A stretch of 64,000 nucleotides of DNA from JAITVB01 sp031553805 (GTDB lineage: Bacteria; Bacteroidota; Bacteroidia; Bacteroidales; Rikenellaceae): positions 267,287-331,286 of the forward strand of contig JAVBLC010000002.1 in the NCBI GenBank assembly GCA_031553805.1, given 5' to 3'. A program made the translations under genes and the position numbers. Below, piece after piece: positions 49,976 through 60,036 of the stretch (its first letter is position 1; the number at the start of each line of letters is the position of its first letter). Below the pieces are notes generated by a model. That model was not told the origin of the DNA and made no database searches. It saw nothing but the letters and a program-made list of their open reading frames with translations.

Positions 49976-52324
49976 ATGAACCACCTCCTTTTTTCCGCCC
50001 GCGGACTGTTCCGCAAGAAGCAGAACAACCTGCTCAAGATCGTCTCCCTGGGGACGGGGTTGGCTGTGGGTTTACTGCTAATTGCCAAAGTGGTTTTCGA
50101 ACTGAACTATGAAAAATTTTATCCCGACGTAGACCGGGTTTACAACATCCTCGAACGCGTTGTCCACGAAGGCAAGTCGAGCGGTTACGATTGTGTAAGC
50201 GGCGGCGTGGCCCCCGGGATGAAGGCTGAAATACCTCAGGTCGAGGCGGCTACCCGTTTCACCTACTTCACCGACGAGGCGGAACCCTTTATCGTGTCGA
50301 GCGAAAAACGCCTCAAGGGTGAATTTATCCTCGCCGACGAATATTTGTTCGACGTCTTGGCCCGCCCCGTCGAGGGAGGGCTCGCACGGGAAGTGCTCTC
50401 CCGGCCGATGATGGCGATGGTTTCCGAATCCGTTGCCCGCAAGATCGGTCCCGACGCGGTAGGCCAGACGATCGAACTGGAAAGCTATCCGGGCAAAGTG
50501 TTGACCATCGGCGCTATTTTTCAGGATATTCCGGAAAATTCGACCCATTGTTACGATGTCGTCGTTTCGCTCCGTTCGATCACGGCTTTCATGTGGGACG
50601 GTTCGGAGGGGTGGGAAGGCAATGACCGCTATTACGCCTATGTCCGGCTCACTCCGGGCACCGATCCCGCAACCCTCGTCGAACCGATGCTCCGGATGCA
50701 GGCGAAATACGTGGACGTAGAAGAGATGCGCAAAGCAGGTGTCGACGTCTCTTATTCGTTGACCCCTTTCTCGAAAATGCACAGCAGCGATCCCGACATT
50801 CGGCGGGTGATCCTGCTGCTCACGCTGCTGGCTGTGGTGCTGATCGCCGCCGGCATCCTGAACTACGTGCTGATCGTCCTTTCGTCGCTGGCCGGGCGTT
50901 CGCGCGAGATGGCCATCTACAAATGCTACGGGGCGCAGGGAAGCAACATCGCCGCCCGGATTTTTTCAGAAACATTTTTGCATTTGGTACTCGCACTGCT
51001 GTTGGCCTTCATCCTGACCGCCCTGTGCCGGGGGCCGGTCGAAACACTGCTCGGAGTGTCGCTCCGGGGACTTTTTTCATGGAAGAGCGCGGCGCTGCTC
51101 ACAGCGGTTTGCGGGGCGATCCTCGTGCTGACGGCGTGGGCGCCAGCACGTATCTTCGCTCGGGTGCCGGTAGCGGCCGCTTTCCGCAATTTTCGTAAGG
51201 CCAACCGCCTCCGGAAGCTTTCCCTGCTCTTCCTCCAATTTGCTGGGGCCACGTTCCTGGTGTCGCTGCTGGCCGTCGTGTGGTTGCAGTATGACCGGAT
51301 GGTCCGCACCAACCCGGGTTACCAGTTCGAGAATCTGATCTGGTTTAATGCGGCAGGGGTGAGTGCCACGCAGCGTCAGGCGGCCCTCGACCGGCTGGGC
51401 GAGCTGCCCGCGGTTGAGGGGATAGCCACGGCGGAAACATTGCCGTATGAAGGCATCAGCGGAAACTATGTTTATGATCCGGCCGACGACACTCGGACGC
51501 TGTTCCACATTGCCGACTTGTACAAAGCCGATGCGGGCTATCTCCAGGTCTTCGAAATTCCGATTATCGAGGGCCGTGGTTTCGCCCCAGGAGATTCGAG
51601 GAACACGATCCTGGTCAGCCGTTCGTTTGCCGAGCGCCTGCACGAATTTACGGGTTTGGAGCGTGCGGTGGGGCAGACGATCCCTGTGGGAGGGCACACC
51701 GACTGGGAGCAAACCATCGTGGGTGTCTACGAAGATTTCCGCATCGGCACACGAGAATACCCGAGCGTGTTGTTCTACGCCGATAGCCCCCGTCCGGCAC
51801 TGCTGGTGAAATTAAGCCGGATCACCCCCGAAGCCCTCACTCAGGTCCAGGATGCTTTGGAAAAAGCGTTGCCCGGCCGTGAGATCGAGTTGCGCATCTG
51901 CAAGGACGACTTTCTCGGGATGTATGACGACGAACGCCTGTTTCGCAACACGGTGATGACGGGCAGCCTGATCGCCCTGCTGATCGCCCTGATCGGCCTG
52001 GTCGGTTACCTGGGGCAAGAGATTGACCGTCGTCGTGCCGAAATCGCCATCCGTAAGGTCAACGGCGCGACTTTTTCGAATATCACCGCCCTTTTCCTGG
52101 GCGATGTATTGAAGATCGCCGTGCTGGCTGCGCTGGTCGGGGTAATATTGGCCGTCTGGGCCTCGCGCAAGTGGCTCGAGGGCTTTTCAGCGCAAATTCC
52201 GCTCACGCCGTGGCTCTTTGCCGCGTGTGCGCTGGCCGTGCTGGCGATCGTCGCCGGTGTGGTGGTGCTCAACGTGCTGCGCATCGCCGGCCGCAATCCG
52301 GTCGACTCGCTCAAATCAGAATAA
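49976..52324 (+). CDS. MacB/FtsX-type ABC permease 1
   Basis: 782 residues. Four clusters of membrane helices as in duplicated FtsX permeases: one near the N-terminus (IVSLGTGLAVGLLLIAKVVF), three around 285-420 (LLLTLLAVVLIAAGILNYVL), a fourth near 440 and three at the end (GSLIALLIALIGLVGYLGQE). A large periplasmic MacB-like domain lies after the first helix. EMAIYKCYGAQGSNIAARIF and IAIRKVNGATFSNI are coupling-helix sequences. It works with the ATPase at 53220. Confidence 0.9.
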   Translation: MNHLLFSARGLFRKKQNNLLKIVSLGTGLAVGLLLIAKVVFELNYEKFYPDVDRVYNILERVVHEGKSSGYDCVSGGVAPGMKAEIPQVEAATRFTYFTDEAEPFIVSSEKRLKGEFILADEYLFDVLARPVEGGLAREVLSRPMMAMVSESVARKIGPDAVGQTIELESYPGKVLTIGAIFQDIPENSTHCYDVVVSLRSITAFMWDGSEGWEGNDRYYAYVRLTPGTDPATLVEPMLRMQAKYVDVEEMRKAGVDVSYSLTPFSKMHSSDPDIRRVILLLTLLAVVLIAAGILNYVLIVLSSLAGRSREMAIYKCYGAQGSNIAARIFSETFLHLVLALLLAFILTALCRGPVETLLGVSLRGLFSWKSAALLTAVCGAILVLTAWAPARIFARVPVAAAFRNFRKANRLRKLSLLFLQFAGATFLVSLLAVVWLQYDRMVRTNPGYQFENLIWFNAAGVSATQRQAALDRLGELPAVEGIATAETLPYEGISGNYVYDPADDTRTLFHIADLYKADAGYLQVFEIPIIEGRGFAPGDSRNTILVSRSFAERLHEFTGLERAVGQTIPVGGHTDWEQTIVGVYEDFRIGTREYPSVLFYADSPRPALLVKLSRITPEALTQVQDALEKALPGREIELRICKDDFLGMYDDERLFRNTVMTGSLIALLIALIGLVGYLGQEIDRRRAEIAIRKVNGATFSNITALFLGDVLKIAVLAALVGVILAVWASRKWLEGFSAQIPLTPWLFAACALAVLAIVAGVVVLNVLRIAGRNPVDSLKSE

Positions 52325-52381
52325 TTTTCGAGATATACCGAATCGGGAAATACGAAATGGAAACTAAAATGAGATTTTGTG

Positions 52382-53188
52382 ATGAAAAGAATTTTTCTAC
52401 TGCTTCTGGTGGGGTTCGTGGCGGTACCCGGTTGTTTCGCCCAAACACTCGACTTGTCGAAACCCGACACGACAAACTTCGTTTTCACCGTAAGAACCCC
52501 GTCGATCAAAGCGCTGGACGACTATCCGCAGCAGATTGCCGGAATTTCAAAAAGCGGGAATGATTATGAGATTCACCTGGCGATCGTCAACCCTTACGCC
52601 GATCCCGTAAGGCGCGAGAAGATGGATAATGCTCCGTATGCCCCGGATCGGGAATATGCCCACGAAATTCAGCGCTATGTGCAGCCTACCCTGTTGATCG
52701 ATTCCGGAAACGAGCACATCCGGCAAATCGCCGACACGTTACTGGGGGATGAAACCAATCTCTCAGCGTTGATAAAAAAAGCATTGTCGTTTACCCACGA
52801 CTACCTGGTCTTTGATGATTCGCTGGCCCGGCAGATCGATGCGGGCGCTTGCCGAACCCTCGACGTTCAGCGTATACTCGATGCTCGAAAAGGAACTTGT
52901 AGCGAATACACCAACTTGTTCATCGCCCTGATGCGCTATAAAAAGATCCCTGCGCGGTTCTGCGTCGGGTATATCTATGGCCCGGAATTTAAATCGGAAG
53001 GGACGCACGCCTGGCCCGAATGTTATATCGACGGCGTGGGTTGGTGGGCGGTCGAACCGACGCTCAATTCGCTGGGGTTTCCGCACTTTATGGCGATTAA
53101 GATGCGTCACGGGTTGGATTACGAAGATTGCGACATCCGGACGTTAGCCCGGGATATCGAACCGATAAAGATTGAAAAATTTAAATAA
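52382..53188 (+). CDS. Transglutaminase-like protein inside the ABC operon
   Basis: 268 residues from ATG 52382 with signal peptide (MKRIFLLLLVGFVAVPGCFA). The transglutaminase core has Cys in ARKGTCSEYTNLFIALMRYK, His in GTHAWPECYIDGVGWW and the third position in AVEPTLNSLG, where Glu replaces the usual Asp (DPT). Exported. Relatives are papain-like peptidases or transferases. Its place between a permease and the ATPase suggests a role in processing or sensing the exported substrate. Confidence 0.82.
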   Translation: MKRIFLLLLVGFVAVPGCFAQTLDLSKPDTTNFVFTVRTPSIKALDDYPQQIAGISKSGNDYEIHLAIVNPYADPVRREKMDNAPYAPDREYAHEIQRYVQPTLLIDSGNEHIRQIADTLLGDETNLSALIKKALSFTHDYLVFDDSLARQIDAGACRTLDVQRILDARKGTCSEYTNLFIALMRYKKIPARFCVGYIYGPEFKSEGTHAWPECYIDGVGWWAVEPTLNSLGFPHFMAIKMRHGLDYEDCDIRTLARDIEPIKIEKFK

Positions 53189-53219
53189 CACAAATCAAAA
53201 ACATAAAAAACTTACAACG

Positions 53220-53900
53220 ATGATCCAGATCAATGATTTACGAAAAGTGTTCCGTACGGAAGAAGTCGAAACCACGGCGCTGAACGGCGTGTCGATGAAC
53301 GTCAAACCAGGCGAATTCGTTGCCATTATGGGCCCGTCGGGCTGCGGCAAATCGACCTTGCTCAACATCCTCGGCCTGTTGGATAATCCCACCGGCGGCA
53401 CCTACCTGCTCGATAGCAAGGAGGTCGGCAAACTCAAGGAAAAAGAGCGCACCGCCACCCGCAAAGGCAACATCGGCTTCGTTTTCCAAAGTTTTAATTT
53501 GATTGACGAGATGACTGTCGCCGAAAACGTGGAGCTTCCGTTGGTATACCTTAAAATCAAGGCGTCGGAGCGCAAAAAGCGCGTTGACGAAGTCCTGCAC
53601 AAGATGAATATCAGCCACCGGGCGAGTCATTTCCCGAACCAGCTTTCCGGCGGGCAGCAGCAACGCGTGGCGATTGCCCGTGCCGTGATCGCCAACCCGA
53701 AACTGATCCTGGCCGATGAGCCGACAGGGAACCTCGATTCGAAAAACGGTAAGGACGTGATGGACCTTCTGTCGGAACTCAACCGGGAAGGGGCGACGAT
53801 CGTCATGGTGACCCACTCGCAGCACGACTCCTCGTTTGCCCACCGTACGGTCAACCTCTTCGACGGCCAGATCGTGACCGAAGTGAGCAGCAAAATGTAA
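53220..53900 (+). CDS. ABC transporter ATP-binding protein (MacB/LolD type)
   Basis: 226 residues from ATG 53220. Walker A GPSGCGKST, Q-loop VFQSFNLIDEM, signature LSGGQQQRVAIARAVI, Walker B LILADEPTGNLDS and H-loop VTHSQHD are all present. It is the only ATPase in an operon with three permeases, so it presumably energises each of them, or heteromeric pairs of them. Confidence 0.95.
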   Translation: MIQINDLRKVFRTEEVETTALNGVSMNVKPGEFVAIMGPSGCGKSTLLNILGLLDNPTGGTYLLDSKEVGKLKEKERTATRKGNIGFVFQSFNLIDEMTVAENVELPLVYLKIKASERKKRVDEVLHKMNISHRASHFPNQLSGGQQQRVAIARAVIANPKLILADEPTGNLDSKNGKDVMDLLSELNREGATIVMVTHSQHDSSFAHRTVNLFDGQIVTEVSSKM

Positions 53901-53926
53901 TTTTTACATTCTCATAAGGAGAAAAG

Positions 53927-56254
53927 ATGAAACAGTTTTTGAGAAATTTCCGGCGACAGCGTGTAGTGGGTGTATTGAACGTCTGCTGCCTGAGCCTTGG
54001 GATCATGGTGTCGCTCGTGGTGGGGCTATGGGCGGTCAACGAATTTACGTTCGATAACTTCTATCCCTATCCCGACCGCACCTACCGCATGGGGCTGAAT
54101 GCCGAGCTCAACAGCCAGCCGATAAACACTCCCGGATCACACAGGTTCCAGGGAGAGATGGCGATGGCCCAGCTGCCGGAAATAGAGCGAATGGCCCGAG
54201 TGCTTTTTGAAAATATCGACCCACGGGTGGGCGATCAATACTATCCCGAGACCCGGTCGATCATTGCCGATACCAGTTTTTTCGATTTTTTCGGATTCCG
54301 GCTGAAAGCAGGCGATCCCGCCACGGTACTTCTGGCACCCGATGGGGTGGTGGTCGACGAAACCACGGCCAAGAAGTTTTTTGCAGGCAAAGATCCGATC
54401 GGGCAGCCGATCGAGTACAGTGGCCGAACGTTTCATGTTTCGGGCATAATGTATGACATGCCTCGTAATTCGCACCTTCAAGCCCATCTGATCTTTCCCC
54501 CGTTCGGCAATTTTAATAAGGACAGCCACGATCGCTTCAATACCTACCTTGTGCTTCGCGAGGGAACCGATCTGGCAGCGCTTGAAAAATCGCTCACTGC
54601 AATGATCATCGAGCGGATACCGCCTTACAAAGATCTTAACGTCCGGGTCACCCTCGAACCGCTGGCCGAGATATATTTCAGCCACCATCCGATGGGTGAC
54701 GACGCGGTGACCAGCGATCGCGGGATGGTGACGACCTTTATGCTGATGGCCGCGCTGATCCTGCTCGTTTCGTGCATCAACTTCACGAATCTCTTCGTGT
54801 CTACGGCCTTTATCCGGGGCAAGACGATCGGGGTGATGAAGGCCCATGGTGCGTCGAAAGGTGCGCTGGCTTGGGCCTTTTATCGCGAAACGGCTGTTTA
54901 TGTGCTGATCTCGATCGTTGTCGGTATCGGATTGGCTTACCTTGCCCTGCCGGTGTTCAACCAGTATACCGGTTCGCGGCTGACAATTGATTTTACCTGG
55001 CCGGTGCTTTACTTGTTGCTTATCGCGTTGGCGGTGGTGACCACACTGCTGGCCGGATCGTTCCCGGCGCTGCAGATGACCCGTTTCCCGATCATGGAAA
55101 CCCTGCGGGGGAAGTTCCGCAGCAAAGGCGTTTCGCCATTTCAGAAAGGTTTGATCGTGTTGCAATTCGCCACATCGATCTTCCTGGTGGTCGTGGTGCT
55201 TTTCTTCGGGCGGCAGGTTCGTTTCCTGCTCGATCAGGAGCTGGGGTTCAATAAAGAGAGTGTCGTTTATGTCAGTCAATGGGACGATGCGGCGAAAAAT
55301 TTCGCTACTTTCCGTGCCGAGATGATACAACACACGGGCATTGCCGACATTACGATGCAACGCGGAAAACTGACCGAATGGAATAGTGGTGGGGTGGTGA
55401 GTAAGGAAGACTCTGCCGATGAGTTGCTGGTCGAACAATGCCTGATCGCCCCCAATTATTTTGAATTTTTCGAGATGCCGCTCGTTTCAGGTGAAAACTC
55501 ACTTTTGCTCGAAAATCCTGACGGTTATTGTGTGATCAATCAACAAATGGCAAAATTGCTCGGATTCGGCAATGATGCGGTAGGTAAGAGCATCCACGAG
55601 TCTAATTCCAACCGGAATTATACAGTGACAGGCGTAGTGCGTAATGCACAGACCCGTTCGTTGCACGCTGAAGTCGATCCCCAGTTTTACTACAAGGACG
55701 ATTACAACCGGAATCCCTCTGTCAAGCAAATCTATTTCCGCCTCACCGGCGATCCCCGGCAAGGGCTGGCTGCGATCGAACGCAAATGGAAGGAAACCGT
55801 GGCCGACCAACCGTTTAGCTACCATTTCCTCGACGACGATTATCGAGCTTTCTACAGCAGTGAGATGAGCACCCGCCGGGTGTTGGGCTATGCATTGATC
55901 ATTACATTGCTGATCACGGCGGCGGGCCTTTTTGCAATGGCCTATTATTCTGCCCAGCGGCGGATCAAGGAGATCGGCATCCGCAAGATCAACGGGGCGA
56001 CGGTGGGCAACCTGCTCGTGCTCCTGAACCGCGAAGTGGTATGGGGCGTGGCGGTGTCGTTCGTGATTGCCTGTCCGGTGGCCTACTTCTTCCTCGGGCA
56101 CTGGCTCGAAGGGTTTGTCGCGCGTACACCGCTTAGCTGGTGGGTTTTCGCACTGGCGGGCCTGGCGGCCTGCGTGGTGGCGCTGCTGACGGTCACTTTC
56201 CAAACGTGGAAAACCGCCTCGGCCAATCCCATTGACTCATTGCGAAGTGAATAA
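53927..56254 (+). CDS. MacB/FtsX-type ABC permease 2
   Basis: 775 residues with the same layout as permease 1. The N-terminal helix (VLNVCCLSLGIMVSLVVGLW) is followed by a large periplasmic domain; helices occur around 270-385 (MLMAALILLVSCINFTNLFV, YVLISIVVGIGLAYLALPVF) and at the end (YALIITLLITAAGLFAMAYY, WWVFALAGLAACVVALLTVT). Coupling sequence: RIKEIGIRKINGATVGNLLV. It begins 26 bp after the ATPase gene. Confidence 0.9.
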   Translation: MKQFLRNFRRQRVVGVLNVCCLSLGIMVSLVVGLWAVNEFTFDNFYPYPDRTYRMGLNAELNSQPINTPGSHRFQGEMAMAQLPEIERMARVLFENIDPRVGDQYYPETRSIIADTSFFDFFGFRLKAGDPATVLLAPDGVVVDETTAKKFFAGKDPIGQPIEYSGRTFHVSGIMYDMPRNSHLQAHLIFPPFGNFNKDSHDRFNTYLVLREGTDLAALEKSLTAMIIERIPPYKDLNVRVTLEPLAEIYFSHHPMGDDAVTSDRGMVTTFMLMAALILLVSCINFTNLFVSTAFIRGKTIGVMKAHGASKGALAWAFYRETAVYVLISIVVGIGLAYLALPVFNQYTGSRLTIDFTWPVLYLLLIALAVVTTLLAGSFPALQMTRFPIMETLRGKFRSKGVSPFQKGLIVLQFATSIFLVVVVLFFGRQVRFLLDQELGFNKESVVYVSQWDDAAKNFATFRAEMIQHTGIADITMQRGKLTEWNSGGVVSKEDSADELLVEQCLIAPNYFEFFEMPLVSGENSLLLENPDGYCVINQQMAKLLGFGNDAVGKSIHESNSNRNYTVTGVVRNAQTRSLHAEVDPQFYYKDDYNRNPSVKQIYFRLTGDPRQGLAAIERKWKETVADQPFSYHFLDDDYRAFYSSEMSTRRVLGYALIITLLITAAGLFAMAYYSAQRRIKEIGIRKINGATVGNLLVLLNREVVWGVAVSFVIACPVAYFFLGHWLEGFVARTPLSWWVFALAGLAACVVALLTVTFQTWKTASANPIDSLRSE

Positions 56255-56271
56255 TCCGAAAAAAAGAGAAA

Positions 56272-58602
56272 ATGAGATTTTCCGATTTAAAGACCTACCT
56301 GAAATTCCTTTCGCGAAATAAGCTCTATACGTTCGTCACGGTGGTGGGCTTCTCCGTGTCGCTGATGTTCGTGATCGTGCTGGGGGTTTATGTGAAGGGC
56401 GAACTCTCGGTGGATAATTTCCACGAAAAAGGCGACCGGATTTTTGCGATGGCCAACGAAGAGAGCACTTCTTTCGGCCCTCCGGTAGGCGATTATGTAC
56501 AAAACCTATGTCCCGAGGTCGAAAGCTATTGCCGCGTCCTTTCCCGTAGCCGTTCCGTCGCCAAAAAGCCCGGCAGTGAAGATGTGTTTGCCGACGTACT
56601 TTATGCTGATTCGACCTTCTTCGGTACGTTTTCTTTTCCGCTGTTGGAGGGGAAACCCGACGAAGTGCTGAAGAGCCGCAAGTCGGTCGTCGTCACCCGT
56701 TCGTTTGTCGATCGCGAGTTTCCGGAAACGAATCCGATAGGAACCTCGCTGAATATCAACGGCGAAGATTTTCTGGTTACCGGCATCGCAGCCGACTTCC
56801 CGCAAAATACGCTTTTCCCGCAGGTCGACCTGATTGCCGATTACAGCACCGGGAACAGTTACTGGTTGACGCGATGGAATAATTTCGGGTTTTCCATCTT
56901 CTTCCTCGAAAAGGAGGGGGCCGATTTGTCAGCCAAAGCCCCGCTGTTGCTCGAAAAGTTCAAAAACGACGGAGATGTGTGGTACTACAAAGAAGGCTAT
57001 GCCGACCAAGTGCAATTCATCTCCCTGCGCGACCTCCATTTCCGGCCCGATATCAAAGTTACCCAATTCGACGCCCGCCAGAGTAATCCGACCACCATCA
57101 AGGTCTACCTGGCCATCGCCCTGCTGATCCTGGTAATCTCGATGTTGAACTATATCAACATGACCGTGGCCCAGGCCGGTTTCCGGGGCAAAGAAGCCGC
57201 ATTGCGAAAACTGCTCGGCAGCAGCCGTGGGGCGCTGGTCGGAAAACTGTTGGGCGAATCGCTGCTGATGACTTTGTTCGCTTTCCTTTTAGGCGGATTC
57301 CTGGCTTTCCTGGCCGAGCCGTTTTTTAATGATGTGCTCAGTACGCAACTCGACCTGGCCCATCAGTTTACCTGGCCCGTGACGCTCTTTGTCCTGGGGA
57401 TGGTCTTGTTGATAGCGTTGGTTTCGGGACTTGTCCCGGCGATGGTCATTTCGCGTTTCCAACCGATCGAGATCGTTAAGGGTACCTTCCAGCGCAAGGT
57501 CAAAGGGAGCTACTCGCGGGTGCTGTCCGTGTTCCAGTATGCGGTGTCGGTGGCCTTGCTGGCGTGTAGTCTACTGATCATCCGTCAGTCTGATTTCATG
57601 TCCAATTACGATATGGGCATACATACCGACCGGGTGCTATTCCTGCCTAACGTCATCACAGGATCGTCCAAATCATTGGCCGTGCGTGACGAGTTGCGGC
57701 AAATTCCCGGCGTAGAAGAAGTGTCGCGCAGCCGTGGGACGCCGCTGGGGGAGTGGAACAACCAGTCGTTTAGCATTGAGGGCGCCGGAAATTACAGCTT
57801 TACCGAGTACACGGTCGATTCGGCTTTCTTCCGCATCTTCGGCATCGAAATCACACCGACCGATGCCCCTGTCGAAGATGGCAAGCCGTTTTGGATCAGC
57901 CGACACGGCTACAATACGTTGCAGTCTGAGCTTAAAGACAACTCCCTCCAGCTTTACAGCCAACGCATGGTTATCAACGGCATTTTCGAGGATTTTCATT
58001 TCAACTCATTGCGCGAAGAGATTGGCGACCTGTGGATCCGATATTTGCCCGATGACGCCACTCCTTGGAATTATCTGGTGAAAATTTCACCCGAGGCTGA
58101 CTTGCGCCAAACGACCGACCGGGTGGTAAAAGCCTACACCGATTTTACCGATGGCCAGTTGTTCGAATACAACTTCCTCGACGACAACCTCCAAAAATGG
58201 TACGAAAAGGATCGGAAAATGTCGCGCATTATGACCGCTTTTTCGGGCCTCACGCTGCTGATTTTGCTGATGGGCGTCTTTGCGATGGCGCTCTACACCG
58301 TGCAACAGAAGCGCAAGGAGATCGGCGTGCGCAGGGTCAACGGCGCGACGGTGGGCGAAATCCTGTTGATGCTCAACCGGCAAGTGTTGTGGAGCCTGGC
58401 GATCGCTTTCCTGGTGGCTTGTCCGGTGGCCTATTACGCCATCGACAAATGGCTGGAGAATTTTGCTTACCGCATTCCACTGAGCTGGTGGGTGTTTGTG
58501 ATGGCAGGCGTCGCAGTCCTCGCGCTGGCCGTCCTGTCGGTCACCTGGCAGAGTTGGCGCACGGCCCGCACGAACCCTGTCGAATCGCTCAGGAGCGAGT
58601 AG
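56272..58602 (+). CDS. MacB/FtsX-type ABC permease 3
   Basis: 776 residues, paralogous to permeases 1 and 2. Helices at about 15-37 (LYTFVTVVGFSVSLMFVIVL), 275-300, 320-345, 365-390 and the last 130 residues (AFSGLTLLILLMGVFAMALY, WWVFVMAGVAVLALAVLSVT). Coupling sequence RKEIGVRRVNGATVGEIL. Its 3' end overlaps the convergent histidine-kinase gene by 14 bp. Confidence 0.9.
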   Translation: MRFSDLKTYLKFLSRNKLYTFVTVVGFSVSLMFVIVLGVYVKGELSVDNFHEKGDRIFAMANEESTSFGPPVGDYVQNLCPEVESYCRVLSRSRSVAKKPGSEDVFADVLYADSTFFGTFSFPLLEGKPDEVLKSRKSVVVTRSFVDREFPETNPIGTSLNINGEDFLVTGIAADFPQNTLFPQVDLIADYSTGNSYWLTRWNNFGFSIFFLEKEGADLSAKAPLLLEKFKNDGDVWYYKEGYADQVQFISLRDLHFRPDIKVTQFDARQSNPTTIKVYLAIALLILVISMLNYINMTVAQAGFRGKEAALRKLLGSSRGALVGKLLGESLLMTLFAFLLGGFLAFLAEPFFNDVLSTQLDLAHQFTWPVTLFVLGMVLLIALVSGLVPAMVISRFQPIEIVKGTFQRKVKGSYSRVLSVFQYAVSVALLACSLLIIRQSDFMSNYDMGIHTDRVLFLPNVITGSSKSLAVRDELRQIPGVEEVSRSRGTPLGEWNNQSFSIEGAGNYSFTEYTVDSAFFRIFGIEITPTDAPVEDGKPFWISRHGYNTLQSELKDNSLQLYSQRMVINGIFEDFHFNSLREEIGDLWIRYLPDDATPWNYLVKISPEADLRQTTDRVVKAYTDFTDGQLFEYNFLDDNLQKWYEKDRKMSRIMTAFSGLTLLILLMGVFAMALYTVQQKRKEIGVRRVNGATVGEILLMLNRQVLWSLAIAFLVACPVAYYAIDKWLENFAYRIPLSWWVFVMAGVAVLALAVLSVTWQSWRTARTNPVESLRSE

Positions 58603-59950
58603 GAGAGGGGGCGTTTGTCCCCGCCGGGAACACCATGGTGAAGACGGTCATGCCGCCTTCGCCGTGGTGTTTCAGGTTTCCGCCGTGCAGGCGCATGATG
58701 TAGCGCGAAAGGCTGAGTCCGATGCCTGTCCCGGTGTCCTTGGTCGTGAAGAAAGGGACGAAGATGTGGGGGGCGACCTCGGGGTCGATGGGCCGCCCGT
58801 TGTTGGCCACGCAGATTTCGACGGCGTGGGCGCTCCCGGCCGCTTTCAACAGGATCTTTCCGTTAGAAGTGTCGCCGATCGCATCGGTGGCATTTTTGAG
58901 CAGGTTGACCAGCACCTGGGTGATTTGTGTCCGGTCGGCCCGTACCGTAAGGTCCGGATTCGCCACGACGATTTCCGCCGCGATACCTTTTTCCTTGAAG
59001 ATTTCGGAGTTGAGCGTGACGACCTCTTTCAGCAGCGGCCCGACGGCAATGTCGGAAAGCACGGGTTTCGGCACGCCGGTAAATTTGCGGTACGACTCGA
59101 CGAAAAGCAGCAACCCCCGCGCCGTTGAGTTAATCGTTTCGAACGCCTCGACCGTGTCGGCAGCCAGCGTGTCGGCGGCGGGTGCCTCGCCCGCCCGGTA
59201 GGCTGCCAGCAGCGTGTCGCTGAGCGAGGTGATCGGGGCGATCGAGTTCATGATTTCGTGTGTCATCACCCGGATCAGTTTGACCCACGACTCCATTTCG
59301 CGCGCTTCGAGCTCGTTGCCGATGTTGTTGAGGGTGATGATTTTCATTTCTCTGTTTTTCAGAACGATGCGGTGTGTTCGGAGGCTGATGAGCACTTCTT
59401 CGCGTTCGTTGGGAATGGTGATCTGCACCGGTTCGGACAGGGGCAGGTTCCGGAAGGTGGCCGGCAACCGTGCGTCGACCGTCGCCAGCTGGCTGATGTG
59501 GGTGAAGACCGGCAGGCCGAGTAGCCGGCCTGCTTCGCGATTGACCGTCCGCACTCCGCCGTTGTCTTCGAGGATGACGATGCCGGTCGACACGCTTTCG
59601 ACGATCAGGCTCAGGAATTGTTCGTTTTCAATCACTTCCTTGCGGGCAGAGGAGAGGATTTCTTTGATCCGGTTGAGCATCGTGTTGAGCTCCTGTTCGC
59701 GGCGCGACAGCTTGGTTTCCGAGAAATGGAACGAATAGTCGCCGTTCTCCATCGCATTGAGCAGGAACAGGATATTCTTATTGAATTTCCGATAGTGGGC
59801 CCACAACCGATTCACCGCATACCCGGCGATCAGCGCACACCCTCCGCCGTACCACACCTCGCCCCGGAGAAAAAAGAGAGTCGCTCCGGCCGCCGCTACG
59901 ACCAGCAGCACCAGGAAAAGGATCAGCTTGTATTCGATCGATTTAAACAT
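58589..59950 (-). CDS. Sensor histidine kinase (NtrB-like)
   Basis: 453 residues. Two N-terminal hydrophobic segments (LILFLVLLVVAAAGATLFFL; VWYGGGCALIAGYAVNRLWA) are followed by a helical linker, a PAS-like domain (FLSLIVESVSTGIVILEDNG), the dimerisation/phosphoacceptor box VMTHEIMNSIAPITSLSDTL (His) and the ATPase domain (NLLKNATDAIG, VANNGRPI, FFTTKDTGTGIGLSLSRYI). It is downstream of the response regulator and convergent with the export operon. Confidence 0.92.
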   Translation of the reverse strand: MFKSIEYKLILFLVLLVVAAAGATLFFLRGEVWYGGGCALIAGYAVNRLWAHYRKFNKNILFLLNAMENGDYSFHFSETKLSRREQELNTMLNRIKEILSSARKEVIENEQFLSLIVESVSTGIVILEDNGGVRTVNREAGRLLGLPVFTHISQLATVDARLPATFRNLPLSEPVQITIPNEREEVLISLRTHRIVLKNREMKIITLNNIGNELEAREMESWVKLIRVMTHEIMNSIAPITSLSDTLLAAYRAGEAPAADTLAADTVEAFETINSTARGLLLFVESYRKFTGVPKPVLSDIAVGPLLKEVVTLNSEIFKEKGIAAEIVVANPDLTVRADRTQITQVLVNLLKNATDAIGDTSNGKILLKAAGSAHAVEICVANNGRPIDPEVAPHIFVPFFTTKDTGTGIGLSLSRYIMRLHGGNLKHHGEGGMTVFTMVFPAGTNAPSPTRS

Positions 59951-60009
59951 CTTTTATAAAAAAACGGCGCCAAAGATTTAAATTGAACTTTTGCATTGAA
60001 AAATTCCCA

Positions 60010-60023
60010 GTGCGGGCACGCAC
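60010..60023. repeat. REP-like hairpin, inverted orientation
   Basis: CCCAGTGCGGGCACGCAC (60006-60023) is the reverse complement of the GTGCGTGCCCGCACTGGG form. It lies between the response-regulator stop and the histidine-kinase start. Confidence 0.6.
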
Positions 60024-60036
60024 TTTTCCAAAAGGA

